Below are positions 18,752-26,479 of a DNA stretch of 27,762 nt, one piece after another. Position numbers and translations under genes: made by a program. Every line of letters begins with the position of its first letter. The first letter of the stretch is position 1. Below the pieces are notes generated by a model. The model was given only the letters and a program-made list of their open reading frames with translations. It ran no database searches and had not been told where the DNA came from. The DNA is from JAEUIG01 sp046349775 (GTDB taxonomy: Bacteria; Planctomycetota; Planctomycetia; Planctomycetales; Planctomycetaceae): the NCBI GenBank assembly GCA_046349775.1, contig JAXMBS010000073.1, forward strand, positions 1 through 27,762. Reading direction: 5' to 3'.

Positions 18752-18824
18752 GTACGAAAGGTGTGAAGAGTCAGTCGGTCGCCACCAATTACCGTTTGCA
18801 CTTTTCGGACTTTTCACACTTTTC
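18752..18824. repeat. Imperfect inverted repeat of AAAGTGTGAAGAGT type
   Basis: CGAAAGGTGTGAAGAGTC near 18759-18776 is nearly the reverse complement of GGACTTTTCACACTTTTC near 18808-18825. CACTTTTC is also repeated in tandem at 18800-18825. The element fills most of the 139-base gap between the Fe-ADH and the PfkB kinase gene. Confidence 0.6.
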
Positions 18825-18865
18825 CAACCCGGTCGTGTTCTCGCGGATAACGGAACAGGGCAATC

Positions 18866-19781
18866 ATGATCCTCGCCGCCGGTCTCAGTCCTGCGTGGCA
18901 GCAGATACTGGAATTCGAGAGCGTGCACGTCGGCAGTGGAATCAGCGCTCACCGCGACGTGGTGCGCTTCGGGCAAAGTGCTCAACGTGGCGCGAGCATT
19001 GCATCAGCTTGCTGCCGGCACAGACGCTGTGCACGCCGGCGGCAGGTCCGGTGAAGCGATCCGATCGGAGTTCGCACGAGATTTCGAATCGATGGCAGTG
19101 GATCGATGCCGGCACGCCGACACGGATCTGCACGGACGATTCTGGATCGAGCAACCGGCGAGACGACCGAGCTTGTCGAGAACGCGGCAGCGTGCGACGT
19201 CACGGTGTTTGACGAGTTCTATGCAGGCCTATACCGCGGTGGCTGCTCAAGCCGATTTCGCTGTCGTCACCGGCTCGCTGCCGCCGAATGCGCGCCGGCG
19301 GCGTTTGTGCACCGGCTGATGTCGTCGGCACAGGTGCCGACGCTGCTCGACATTCGCGGGCGGGAATTGCTCGACGTGTTGCCGTCGCAGCCACTGGTGG
19401 TCAAACCGGAACCGACACGAGCTCGGCGACACCGGGGCGACCTCACCGACGATGGGGAACTGGTAGCCGCGATGCGGGAGCTGGAACGGGCGAGGGCGCG
19501 CAATGGGTCGTCATCAGTGACGGGGCCGCTCCTTGTGGGCCACGTCGCCGCAAGGCAACGCATCGCCTGCAGCCGCCGCAGGTGCAGGTCGTGAATCCGA
19601 TCGGCTGTGGAGACTGCTTGACCGCGGGACTGGTCGATGGCCTGCAAGCGCGGGTCGAGTTCGTCGAGCGCTGCGATGGAGCGTCGCCGTTGCCGCTGCG
19701 AGTCGCCGAGCGGCTGTTGCCGGCGGACGGAGTTGGGCGCGAGTCACAGGAGCTGCACGCGCAGGTGTGGCCGTGTCTTGA
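18866..19781 (+). pseudogene. PfkB-family sugar kinase (1-phosphofructokinase-like), multiply frameshifted
   Basis: The ATG at 18866 opens MILAAGLSPAWQQILEFESVHVG, typical of the 1-phosphofructokinase/tagatose-6-phosphate kinase branch. Then, in shifting frames, come GKVLNVARALHQL (substrate-binding G/K/N), FAVVTGSLPPNA, LLDIRGRELLDVLPSQPLVVKP, LTDDGELVAAMRELERA, QWVVISDGAAP and NPIGCGDCLTAGLVDGLQ, which carries the catalytic aspartate of the PfkB signature. The end is uncertain; 19781 is the best frame. It is downstream of the Fe-ADH, so it may phosphorylate a product of the same pathway. The indels keep all motifs, so the gene is probably functional in the genome. Confidence 0.78.
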
Positions 19782-21525
19782 GCTCACCTGCACGGCTCGC
19801 AGTGGCCTCGCCCTGAGTGCCCGCTCTCGCGGGGGAAGCAGGGCGGTTACACGGCCGAGCGAGCGTGGTCGAAAGCCCGTCAGCATGACTCGGAAACAGG
19901 CATGCGGAGTACTCGCGGCTAGCGAGGACAGCGCGGGCGGCGGTCTGTTGCTCGGCGGATTGCAGTTGTGTCGAGGCGATTCCTGCAGGGACTGCGTGGT
20001 GGCTGCAAGTTCGTTGCGGAGGTCGCGAAAAGCGAGCGGAGCCGCTCGCGATTCCCGGTCCGGTACGCGGCGTCAGCGCGGCGTGACCTGTCGTGACGGC
20101 CGCGTGCTGGGCATCGATCAGGGTGCGTTTGCGGTCAGTCCACTGCGGTGAGGCCGGCGCACCGCGGCGCTCGGGATTGAACTGGGCGTCCCGTAGTGCG
20201 TGACGCAGCCGGCCGACGTCGGTGGCGACACTTGCCGAAGGCATCGGCAACGGGAGACGCAGCGTGGCGGTGGCCATCAGGAACGGCGGCGGCGTCAGCC
20301 CGTAGAAGCGGGCGATGATCCGGTCGGTCATTTCATCGTACTTTGCGCCGCCGATGCCGTGAACGAACAGGTCTCCGAGAATCACGCGTGCAAACAGCGT
20401 CGTGGTCAATGCGCGGGTGCGGAACCGGATTCCCCGGGCGGGGAGTTGCTCCAATGCTTCGACCGCACAACAGGCCTCGCGCTCGGGACCAAGCGGAATG
20501 CGCGCGAATTCCGTCGTGCCGTCGGAGAGCGCCATCTCTGGGCCGACCTGCCTTGCGAAAACGTGTCGACGCCGATGGTCTCCGGCCCGCCACACCCAGA
20601 AGGGAGCTTCCAGCCAGCCGTCCTGCTCGCCCAGCTCCGGGACCGGATGCGAGCGGCTGCGGATCTTGTTGACCTGACGGTAGTCCCAGAGCACGGCGTT
20701 ATGGATTTCGCGAAACGACGGCAACTGCGCCAGGAGGTGACTCGCAAACCACAGAAACGAGCGCTGCTCACAAAGGCGACTGACGGGGAGTTCCAGATTC
20801 GACAGTCCCCAGCGCCCTTCCTGGCAGCGTCGAGCCGCAACGAGAGCATCCACGAGACGGCCGCCACGATCAGCGATGCGTCGCGCGTCCGGCCACATCT
20901 GTCCGAGCACTGGCGTGACGCCCCAGACGGTCATCGCCGTGTTGATCCGATCGGCGAACGTGTCGAACTGCTCCCGGTCGATGATTCGGGCGTCTTCCCA
21001 GGGCTGCGGCAGGCGCGGTTCGTCGTAATTGACGGGCTCAAATCGCGGGTTGTCTGCACTGCCGGCCGGGACCAGGATCCCGGTTCGCGTCAGCGTATCG
21101 TTGTCGACGATCAGATTGAGTCCCGCTCCGCCGGTCTGTTTCGCCAGTCCCCCCAGGACGAAGTTCTTTGCCCAGACCCCAGGATGAAACAGCTGCGGTT
21201 GGTGTCCGGCAACGAACAGCGGCAGGTCGGCAGCCGGCGCAAAGACGGGGCCATCGACCAGGCACGACGTGTAGTCCGCGGCGGCGCGGAGACAGTCTTC
21301 GCGTGCCCAGGTTCGCAGCCGGCCGAGCGTGCGACCCTGCAGGTTGAGATCAGAGGCGGCGAGCGCGGCCGCGGAGTCCTGCGACTGTGCGAGATCGCCG
21401 CCGATCCACTCCAGCGCCAGCGCGCTGTCTTCCTGCGGCGCGCGGAACCGGTGTGGAGCCCAGGCGCGAGCGGCGGCCGCGCGGGGCGCCAAATCCGGGA
21501 GGCTGACGGGCGGCAACGCACTCAC
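19744..21525 (-). CDS. BshC-like protein (putative bacillithiol-type cysteine ligase homologue); 3' end frameshifted
   Basis: The open frame codes for 593 residues from the GTG at 21525, whose GTGA overlaps the TGA of the glycosyltransferase by four bases (translational coupling). PLFVAGHQPQLFHPGVWAKNF near residue 100 and LTTTLFARVILGDLFVHGIGGAKYDEMTDRII near 370 recall the GQQ-GLLTGPLYT and AGPGEINYW regions of BshC, which adds cysteine to glucosaminyl-malate; this is a distant likeness. After about residue 470 the frame is unreliable: FRDLRNELAATTQSLQES is found in another frame near 19968-20021, and SREYSACLFP returns in the first frame. A natural stop after FPESC at about 19880 is likely. 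The last part of the open frame (19744-19880) is probably not protein. Confidence 0.6.
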   Translation of the reverse strand: MSALPPVSLPDLAPRAAAARAWAPHRFRAPQEDSALALEWIGGDLAQSQDSAAALAASDLNLQGRTLGRLRTWAREDCLRAAADYTSCLVDGPVFAPAADLPLFVAGHQPQLFHPGVWAKNFVLGGLAKQTGGAGLNLIVDNDTLTRTGILVPAGSADNPRFEPVNYDEPRLPQPWEDARIIDREQFDTFADRINTAMTVWGVTPVLGQMWPDARRIADRGGRLVDALVAARRCQEGRWGLSNLELPVSRLCEQRSFLWFASHLLAQLPSFREIHNAVLWDYRQVNKIRSRSHPVPELGEQDGWLEAPFWVWRAGDHRRRHVFARQVGPEMALSDGTTEFARIPLGPEREACCAVEALEQLPARGIRFRTRALTTTLFARVILGDLFVHGIGGAKYDEMTDRIIARFYGLTPPPFLMATATLRLPLPMPSASVATDVGRLRHALRDAQFNPERRGAPASPQWTDRKRTLIDAQHAAVTTGHAALTPRTGPGIASGSARFSRPPQRTCSHHAVPAGIASTQLQSAEQQTAARAVLASREYSACLFPSHADGLSTTLARPCNRPASPARAGTQGEATASRAGELKTRPHLRVQLL

Positions 21526-22271
21526 AGTGCACCTGCGGCCGTAATGGCGCCGCACATGACCGATTGCGCTTCCATCTCGCGGCGGATGACCTGCTGGTAG
21601 TAGTCGAGCCGTCGGCGCGCATCGTCCAGCGACCCGCCGAACGAACGGTTCTCGTCGAGATAGATCAGTGGCACAGGGTACTCGACGATCTTGAAATTAT
21701 GCCGCACCGCCTGCACCCAGAGCTGCAGCGGCATGGCGTAACCGAGTTCGGTGATGTCGAGTTTGGCAAGGGCCTCGGCGCGGTACGCTTTGAAGCCGCA
21801 GAATGTGTCGGTGAGCTGCAGATTGAAGCAGCGGTTCATCTGCTGTGTGATCTGCATGTTGATCCGGCGGCGGTCTTCCGGCGGCAGGCTGTCGCCGTCG
21901 AACTGCTGCAGGTAGCGGCTGCCGGAGACGATGTCGTACGGATCGCTGCCGTCGAGTTGCAGGGCGGCGACGAGTTCCGGGATGCGGTGCGGCTCGTGTT
22001 GGCCGTCGCAGTCGATTGTGACGAGCGCGTCGTAGCCGTGTTCGAGCGTGTATTCGAAGGCGGTCCGCAGCGCCGCGCCATAGCCGGCGTTCTGAGCATG
22101 GCGGACGACGCGAATTCCCGGAATTTCCGCCAGAATCTGCGGCGTGGAATCGCTGGAGCCGTCGTCAACGACCAGGACGTCGGGGCTGTGGCGCTGCACC
22201 TCCCGGATCACCGGAGCCACGTGCGCGGCTTCGTTATACACCGGCAGTGCTGTCAGAAATCTTGCCGCCAT
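21522..22271 (-). CDS. Family 2 glycosyltransferase (dolichyl-phosphate mannosyltransferase-like)
   Basis: A 249-residue GT-A fold enzyme that would move a sugar from a nucleotide donor to a lipid or glycan acceptor on the cytosolic face of the membrane. It shows ALPVYNEA at 8-15, VVDDGSSDST near 34-43, ALVTIDCDGQHEP near 85-97 (the DXD-like metal site) and VSGSRYLQQFDGDSLP. No membrane helices are seen, so it lacks the C-terminal anchor of some DPM1 relatives. The ATG at 22271 has AAAGGAG upstream. It overlaps the BshC-like gene by four bases, so the two proteins are likely made together; the link between them is unexplained. Confidence 0.88.
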   Translation of the reverse strand: MAARFLTALPVYNEAAHVAPVIREVQRHSPDVLVVDDGSSDSTPQILAEIPGIRVVRHAQNAGYGAALRTAFEYTLEHGYDALVTIDCDGQHEPHRIPELVAALQLDGSDPYDIVSGSRYLQQFDGDSLPPEDRRRINMQITQQMNRCFNLQLTDTFCGFKAYRAEALAKLDITELGYAMPLQLWVQAVRHNFKIVEYPVPLIYLDENRSFGGSLDDARRRLDYYQQVIRREMEAQSVMCGAITAAGAL

Positions 22272-22334
22272 CGCCGCTCCTTTGCCAACTGATTGTTGAC
22301 CTGTTCCTCCCGGCCCGGAACAAGGTGGACCTCC

Positions 22335-22362
22335 ATTCTACGGCGGCCGACCATGAGGTCAA
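22335..22362 (-). promoter_or_regulatory. Candidate sigma-70 promoter for the glycosyltransferase / BshC-like pair
   Basis: On the minus strand TTGACC (22362-22357) and TAGAAT (22340-22335) are spaced by 16 bases, 64 bases before the glycosyltransferase ATG. The -35 box matches the consensus at five of six positions. Confidence 0.5.
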
Positions 22363-22407
22363 ATCGGGGGAATCCGCGGTTCCCCGGCATTCCCGCATGC
22401 CAACGGT

Positions 22408-22435
22408 TGTGACTGCGGCGCGACGGCCTAGAATG
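22408..22435 (+). promoter_or_regulatory. Candidate sigma-70 promoter for superoxide dismutase
   Basis: TTGTGA (22408-22413) and TAGAAT (22430-22435) are spaced by 16 bases, 74 bases before the sod ATG. With the minus-strand pair at 22335-22362 it makes a compact divergent promoter region of about 240 bases. No operator was recognised. Confidence 0.4.
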
Positions 22436-22508
22436 TCGGTGCAACACAGCACACCCGTCGCGGGCTGTCCGCGAGTTCTTGAACACAGACACACAGGAGC
22501 AGCCGAAA

Positions 22509-23117
22509 ATGGCCTTCACCCTCCCTGAATTGCCTTACGCGTACGACGCCCTCGAGCCGCACGTCGACAAGCGGACGATGGAAATCCATCACACGAAGCA
22601 CCACCAGGCGTACATCACGAACGTCAACAAGGCGCTGGAGGGGCATCCGGATCTGGCGGCCAAGTCGATCTGCGACCTGATGAAGGGGCTGTCGAGCGTC
22701 CCGGAAAGCATTCGCACGGCGGTGCGGAACAACGGCGGCGGCCACTGGAACCACTCGATGTTCTGGAAGATCATGGCGCCCAACGCCGGTGGGCAGCCGA
22801 CCGGGGAGCTGGCGGCGGCGATCAACAGCACGTTCGGCAGCTTCGACAATTTCAAGACGCAATTCGCCGACGCGGCGACCAAGCGGTTCGGCAGCGGCTG
22901 GGCGTGGCTGAGCGTCGACAAGGGGAAGCTGCTGGTCGAGAGCACGGCGAATCAGGATACGCCGATCTCGGAAGGGCGCTCGCCGATCCTCGGGCTCGAC
23001 GTGTGGGAGCACGCCTATTACCTCAACTACCAGAACCGCCGGCCGGATTACATTACCGCGTTCTGGAACGTAGTGAACTGGAGCGAGGTGGCCACGCGAT
23101 TTGGCAAGGCGAAGTAA
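22509..23117 (+). CDS. sodA: Superoxide dismutase, Mn-type signature (Fe/Mn family)
   Basis: A 202-residue enzyme that converts superoxide to oxygen and hydrogen peroxide. The four metal ligands are visible: H27 in MEIHHTKHH, H82 in GGGHWNHSMFW, and D164 and H168 in GLDVWEHAYYLNYQN. G77 and Q149 in ANQDTP are the residues usual for the Mn-specific or cambialistic branch; Fe enzymes mostly carry the outer-sphere glutamine from the other site. No signal peptide is seen, so it is cytosolic. The ATG at 22509 is chosen because AGGAG lies nine bases upstream; the frame is open from 22479. It has its own terminator and promoter. Confidence 0.96.
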   Translation: MAFTLPELPYAYDALEPHVDKRTMEIHHTKHHQAYITNVNKALEGHPDLAAKSICDLMKGLSSVPESIRTAVRNNGGGHWNHSMFWKIMAPNAGGQPTGELAAAINSTFGSFDNFKTQFADAATKRFGSGWAWLSVDKGKLLVESTANQDTPISEGRSPILGLDVWEHAYYLNYQNRRPDYITAFWNVVNWSEVATRFGKAK

Positions 23118-23142
23118 GTTCGCCGGCAACCACGAGTCATCG

Positions 23143-23178
23143 CGAGCCGCACCCTTGAACGGGGGCGGCTCGTTTTTT
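23143..23178 (+). terminator. Rho-independent terminator of the superoxide dismutase gene
   Basis: CGAGCCGC (23143-23150) pairs with GCGGCTCG (23165-23172) around a 14-base loop and is followed at once by TTTTTT (23173-23178). It starts 25 bases after the sod stop. Confidence 0.9.
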
Positions 23179-23289
23179 GTTGCGCTGTGTCTGGTCAATT
23201 GGCGCTGGGTGGTTCGGTCGTCTGGTGCAATTTCCGTCGCCCCTCCACTCGCCCCTCACCGGTCACCGAATGCAGAACCAACAAGCATC

Positions 23290-23309
23290 ATGTTGCGTTT
23301 TCGCAACAT
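23290..23309. repeat. Perfect hairpin ATGTTGCG-TTTT-CGCAACAT
   Basis: An 8-bp perfect inverted repeat with a TTTT loop in the otherwise empty 297-base stretch between the sod terminator and the small CxxC protein gene. It could be an operator or an RNA hairpin. The rest of the interval shows no gene that I can support. Confidence 0.6.
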
Positions 23310-23474
23310 CCGCATCGTCGGCACATCCCCCGGCAGCCTTTTCCGTGCCGCGAGCCCGAATCCTGAGCTACCCTTGCACTGGCGATCCAGACACCCGGTG
23401 AATTGAGCACGCTCGTTCGAGCAGCCACGCCGGTCTACGCCAGCCCATCTCAGAATCCCGTCGAGGAGTGTGCC

Positions 23475-23717
23475 ATGACTGTCAGTCGTCGCGTGCAATA
23501 TTGTCGACATTGCCGGTGCCACAGCCTGTTCGGTTGGGTCGAGCCGAAACACACCATGTATTCCGCGTTCACAGTGGCGATGATCGGCACCAGCTATCTG
23601 ACCCCCGCTACTGGTGTGATCCTGCTGGCGTTGTGGGCGCAGCGGATCGCGGCGACGCGCTACTGGGCGTGCCCGCATTGCTGCGAAGGGGTCGAGGAAA
23701 CAGCGCTGGCGGCGTGA
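23475..23717 (+). CDS. Small membrane protein with two CxxC pairs
   Basis: An 80-residue protein. C10/C13 in YCRHCRC and C66/C69 in WACPHCC look like the two halves of a zinc ribbon or a redox pair. Between them, about residues 32-57, lies one hydrophobic helix (FTVAMIGTSYLTPATGVILLALW). The ATG at 23475 has GAGGAG seven bases upstream, which favours real translation over the longer frame from 23403. If a single helix separates the pairs, they would sit on opposite sides of the membrane unless the helix is a hairpin. No known family was recognised and no function is offered. It is convergent with the YkgJ-like gene. Confidence 0.65.
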   Translation: MTVSRRVQYCRHCRCHSLFGWVEPKHTMYSAFTVAMIGTSYLTPATGVILLALWAQRIAATRYWACPHCCEGVEETALAA

Positions 23718-23787
23718 ATAGCGTTGAAGCAGCGCGCGGTCCGCCGTTCGTTGGCAGGGATCGCAGCGGGAAGCGATCGCGCACGAG

Positions 23788-23822
23788 CGGCTCGGCAGGA
23801 GCCTCGCCCTGCCGGCGGGCGT
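23788..23822. repeat. Palindromic GGCAGGAGCCTCGCCCTGCC element between convergent genes
   Basis: CGGCAGG and CCCTGCCG pair around AGCCTCG, flanked by further GC-rich short inverted matches, within the 117-base gap between the small CxxC gene and the stop of the YkgJ-like gene. No T-run is present. A terminator or repeat role is possible. Confidence 0.5.
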
Positions 23823-23834
23823 GTTGCGTTGAGT

Positions 23835-24194
23835 TCACGTGGGATCAACGCCGTGGCGTCGGCGGTAGATCCGGCAGCCGGGACTGTTAATCTCAAACAC
23901 CCGGCACGTCGACGGCCGCCAGTCATAAAACCGGCAGCTGGTTGTCGCCGGGTCGAACCACACGCACGGTCCGTTCCTGACGGTCGTTCCCGCAGCGGTA
24001 GCGCGCAAGTATTCGCTCAGCAGCCCGCGCGCCGTCTCCGGCAGGTCGGCCATCCGCACGGCGTCGGCGGCGAATGACGCATCGCCGGCGAACTGCGGAT
24101 TGAGGCTCAACGCGACGTAGTCCGGCGGTGCGCCCTGCTCCAGACAGCAGGCGCCGCATCCCGTGCAGGATTCGATCACCGGGAGATCAGTCAT
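23835..24194 (-). CDS. YkgJ-family cysteine-cluster protein
   Basis: A 119-residue protein of the family described as zinc- or iron-chelating (PF03692). The N-terminal cluster is CTGCGACC (C10, C13, C16, C17), and later cysteines are in GPCVWFD, TSCRFYDWRPSTCRVFEIN and SPGC. The RPSTCR block is a hallmark. The ATG at 24194 directly precedes the cluster; the long upstream extension of the frame has no counterpart in the family. Its function is unknown. It is divergent from the octaheme cytochrome gene, with 151 bases between them. Confidence 0.9.
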   Translation of the reverse strand: MTDLPVIESCTGCGACCLEQGAPPDYVALSLNPQFAGDASFAADAVRMADLPETARGLLSEYLRATAAGTTVRNGPCVWFDPATTSCRFYDWRPSTCRVFEINSPGCRIYRRRHGVDPT

Positions 24195-24345
24195 CTGGCA
24201 GTGTCTGATTTCTTGAAGGCGTTCGTCAGCGCACAGGGACGTGCAGGATAGCCTTGATCTCTCGCGACGAACACGTGGAATCGCGTCGCCGCCGCTGTTA
24301 CGATGATTCTGGTGACCGCCGCACGCGGACTTTGAGGATTCTTCG

Positions 24346-26319
24346 ATGAACCGGCTGTTCAGTTCCTCCATCTTCAAGTTTGGAGCACTGCTGGCATTCA
24401 TCGGTCTGGTCGGATTTGCGGTGTACAGCACCTCGCAGCCGGTGGCGCCGCGGCAGTCCGCCGGCGCGCCGGGCCCCAGATCATCTCGCCCCGCTTTCAG
24501 TCCCGGCGCCGGCGCCGAACGCGTGCAGCAGTTCGGCCGTTACTCGCTGTGGTGGGACGGCATTCCGGACGCCATCCAGGAGAACCGCGTCGAGACCGGT
24601 GCGGAGTCCAACATCACGCGTGCCGACTACAGCGGACCCGAGGCCTGTCAGAAGTGCCACACGGCAAATTACGACGCGTGGTCCAAACATCCGCATCGCT
24701 GGATGAATGCGCTGGCCGGCGAAGCGACCGTAAAAGGGGACTTCTCCGGCAATGCCGACATCGAATACCTCGGCGGCAAGGTGCACTGCGACCGCGACGG
24801 GGACCGCTATCGCATGGAACTTGCGCGCGGGAACGTCCGCCGCCTCTACGAGATCACGCAGACCATCGGCTCCCGTTTCTACCAGTATTACGTCGGCCGC
24901 CTGCTGGAAGGCCCGGAGCCTTCCGACCATCCGCGCTACACCGAAGCGCATGTCCTGCCGTTCGGGTACTGGCTCGACCGGCACGAATGGGTACCCATCG
25001 TGCACGTCCACGAACGGGACGGCTTCAGCCAGGACTACGATCCGTTCGTCGCGCACCTCGGCCCGCCCTGGAAGAACTGGGGCGAATATTGCGATAACGC
25101 ATTGGATCTGTATCGCGCCCAGTGCAACTTCTGTCACACCACGTTTCCCCTGGGAGACATGCTGGTCCGCGATCTGCAACAGATGGGCCGGTTTGTGCCC
25201 GTGGATTTGCATCTGTCGTTGCCGGACTACGTGTCGCAGGCCACCCCCGAACTCTGGAATCCGCAACGCAACCCGCGCAATGTGCCGGATGAAGACTTTG
25301 CCGCCATCTTGAGGACCTATCGCGTGTTCGAAGCCCGGGAAAAGGCCGTCACGCTCGGCGTCAGTTGCGAGGCCTGTCACCTCGGCGCCAAAGCGCACGC
25401 TGAAGACAAGTCCCAGAAACCGAGCTTCTTCCCCCGCAGCCCCGCTCTGGCCGTCCAGACGCCTGATCGACAACTGGACTTCGGCCGCACCCATGACAAC
25501 GTGAACTGGGCCTGCGGACGCTGCCATGCCGGCGACCGTCCGCTGTTTGCCGCCGGAATGTCCACGTGGAACTCCACGGAATACTCCGATGCCATGCAGG
25601 GGAGCTGCTACTCGAAGCTGACTTGTGTGGACTGTCACAATCCGCACCGGGGGATCGGCCCCAAGTGGACCCGCACCGCCGCCGAGGACGATGCGTCCTG
25701 CCTTAAGTGCCATGACAAGTTCCAGCCGGCCGACGCGCGACTCGCGCACACGCATCACGCGGCCGACAGCGAAGGGAGCCGCTGCATGAACTGTCACATG
25801 CCGCGGCTCAACGAGGGCCTGCAGGACGTCGTCCGCACCCACGCGATCTTCTCGCCGACGAAGCGGAACATGATCGAAACCAACCAGCCGAACGCCTGCA
25901 ACCAGTGCCACACCGATCAGCCGATCGACTGGACGATCGACCATCTGAAGAAGTGGTACGGCGCCTCGTTCAACCAGTTCACAGTGGCGAAGAACTATCC
26001 GCAGCGCGGCAGTCCGGCGGCAATCAATTGGCTCAAGAGCGACAAGGAGTTTGTTCGCCAGGTTGGGGCCGATGCTCTGACCCGCACGAATTCGGTCTGG
26101 GCTTTGCCCGAACTGGTGAACATGCTCGACGACCCGTTCCGCACGAATCGCCAGTTCTCCCGCATCGGCCTGGAGAGCATGACCGGCGTGAAATTGTCGG
26201 ACTTCGGTTATCGCTTCTATATGACTGCAAAGGAGCGGAAGGAACCGCTCGAGCGGATTCGCGAGAAGCTAGTTCCGGCAAAGACCACCGCTCAGGCTGA
26301 TGGATCACGTGCGGAGTAG
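24346..26319 (+). CDS. Octaheme c-type cytochrome, membrane-anchored
   Basis: A 657-residue protein with eight CXXCH heme sites at about residues 101, 260, 341, 390, 427, 452, 480 and 518. An N-terminal hydrophobic segment at 11-31 (FKFGALLAFIGLVGFAVYSTS) acts as a signal anchor, so the hemes lie outside the cytoplasmic membrane, as c-type maturation requires. Hemes 4-8 are closely spaced, as in cytochrome c554/NrfA-type bundles, while heme 1 and heme 2 are separated by about 160 residues of non-heme sequence. The C-terminal 140 residues lack hemes. GAGGA stands upstream of the ATG. It stands alone with no ccs/nrf gene near. It likely carries electrons or reduces a small molecule in the periplasm; the substrate is unknown. 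Confidence 0.92.
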   Translation: MNRLFSSSIFKFGALLAFIGLVGFAVYSTSQPVAPRQSAGAPGPRSSRPAFSPGAGAERVQQFGRYSLWWDGIPDAIQENRVETGAESNITRADYSGPEACQKCHTANYDAWSKHPHRWMNALAGEATVKGDFSGNADIEYLGGKVHCDRDGDRYRMELARGNVRRLYEITQTIGSRFYQYYVGRLLEGPEPSDHPRYTEAHVLPFGYWLDRHEWVPIVHVHERDGFSQDYDPFVAHLGPPWKNWGEYCDNALDLYRAQCNFCHTTFPLGDMLVRDLQQMGRFVPVDLHLSLPDYVSQATPELWNPQRNPRNVPDEDFAAILRTYRVFEAREKAVTLGVSCEACHLGAKAHAEDKSQKPSFFPRSPALAVQTPDRQLDFGRTHDNVNWACGRCHAGDRPLFAAGMSTWNSTEYSDAMQGSCYSKLTCVDCHNPHRGIGPKWTRTAAEDDASCLKCHDKFQPADARLAHTHHAADSEGSRCMNCHMPRLNEGLQDVVRTHAIFSPTKRNMIETNQPNACNQCHTDQPIDWTIDHLKKWYGASFNQFTVAKNYPQRGSPAAINWLKSDKEFVRQVGADALTRTNSVWALPELVNMLDDPFRTNRQFSRIGLESMTGVKLSDFGYRFYMTAKERKEPLERIREKLVPAKTTAQADGSRAE

Positions 26320-26402
26320 GTCTGAATTGCGCGAACCGAAGGCATCACCGAAATCGGGGGGCATGGGGATGCACGAGCATGACCTCTGGCGTTTAGGCCC
26401 CT

Positions 26403-26432
26403 TTGCCACTCCGATTGTTGCGGGCGTATAAT
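26403..26432 (+). promoter_or_regulatory. Candidate sigma-70 promoter for the Uma2-like gene
   Basis: TTGCCA (26403-26408) and a perfect TATAAT (26427-26432) are spaced by 18 bases, 47 bases before the ATG. This is the best promoter match that I found in the window. Confidence 0.55.
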
Positions 26433-26479
26433 CCTCGAACAATTCCCCGTCCGCGTCACACGCTCACCGCGGAGGCCCG

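Noticed and set aside
15890..19781. Many short open frames read as separate small genes
   Set aside because: They are pieces of trpD, UxuA-like, Fe-ADH and PfkB genes split by indels, as shown by family motifs appearing in order across frames.
20200..21600. Long plus-strand open frame (466 codons) opposite the BshC-like gene
   Set aside because: Composition is Arg/Ala-rich shadow type, and the minus strand carries recognisable conserved blocks and a coupled start.
24481..25944. Long minus-strand open frame (487 codons) opposite the octaheme cytochrome
   Set aside because: It mirrors a gene with eight clear heme motifs and shows no domain; high GC leaves antisense frames open.
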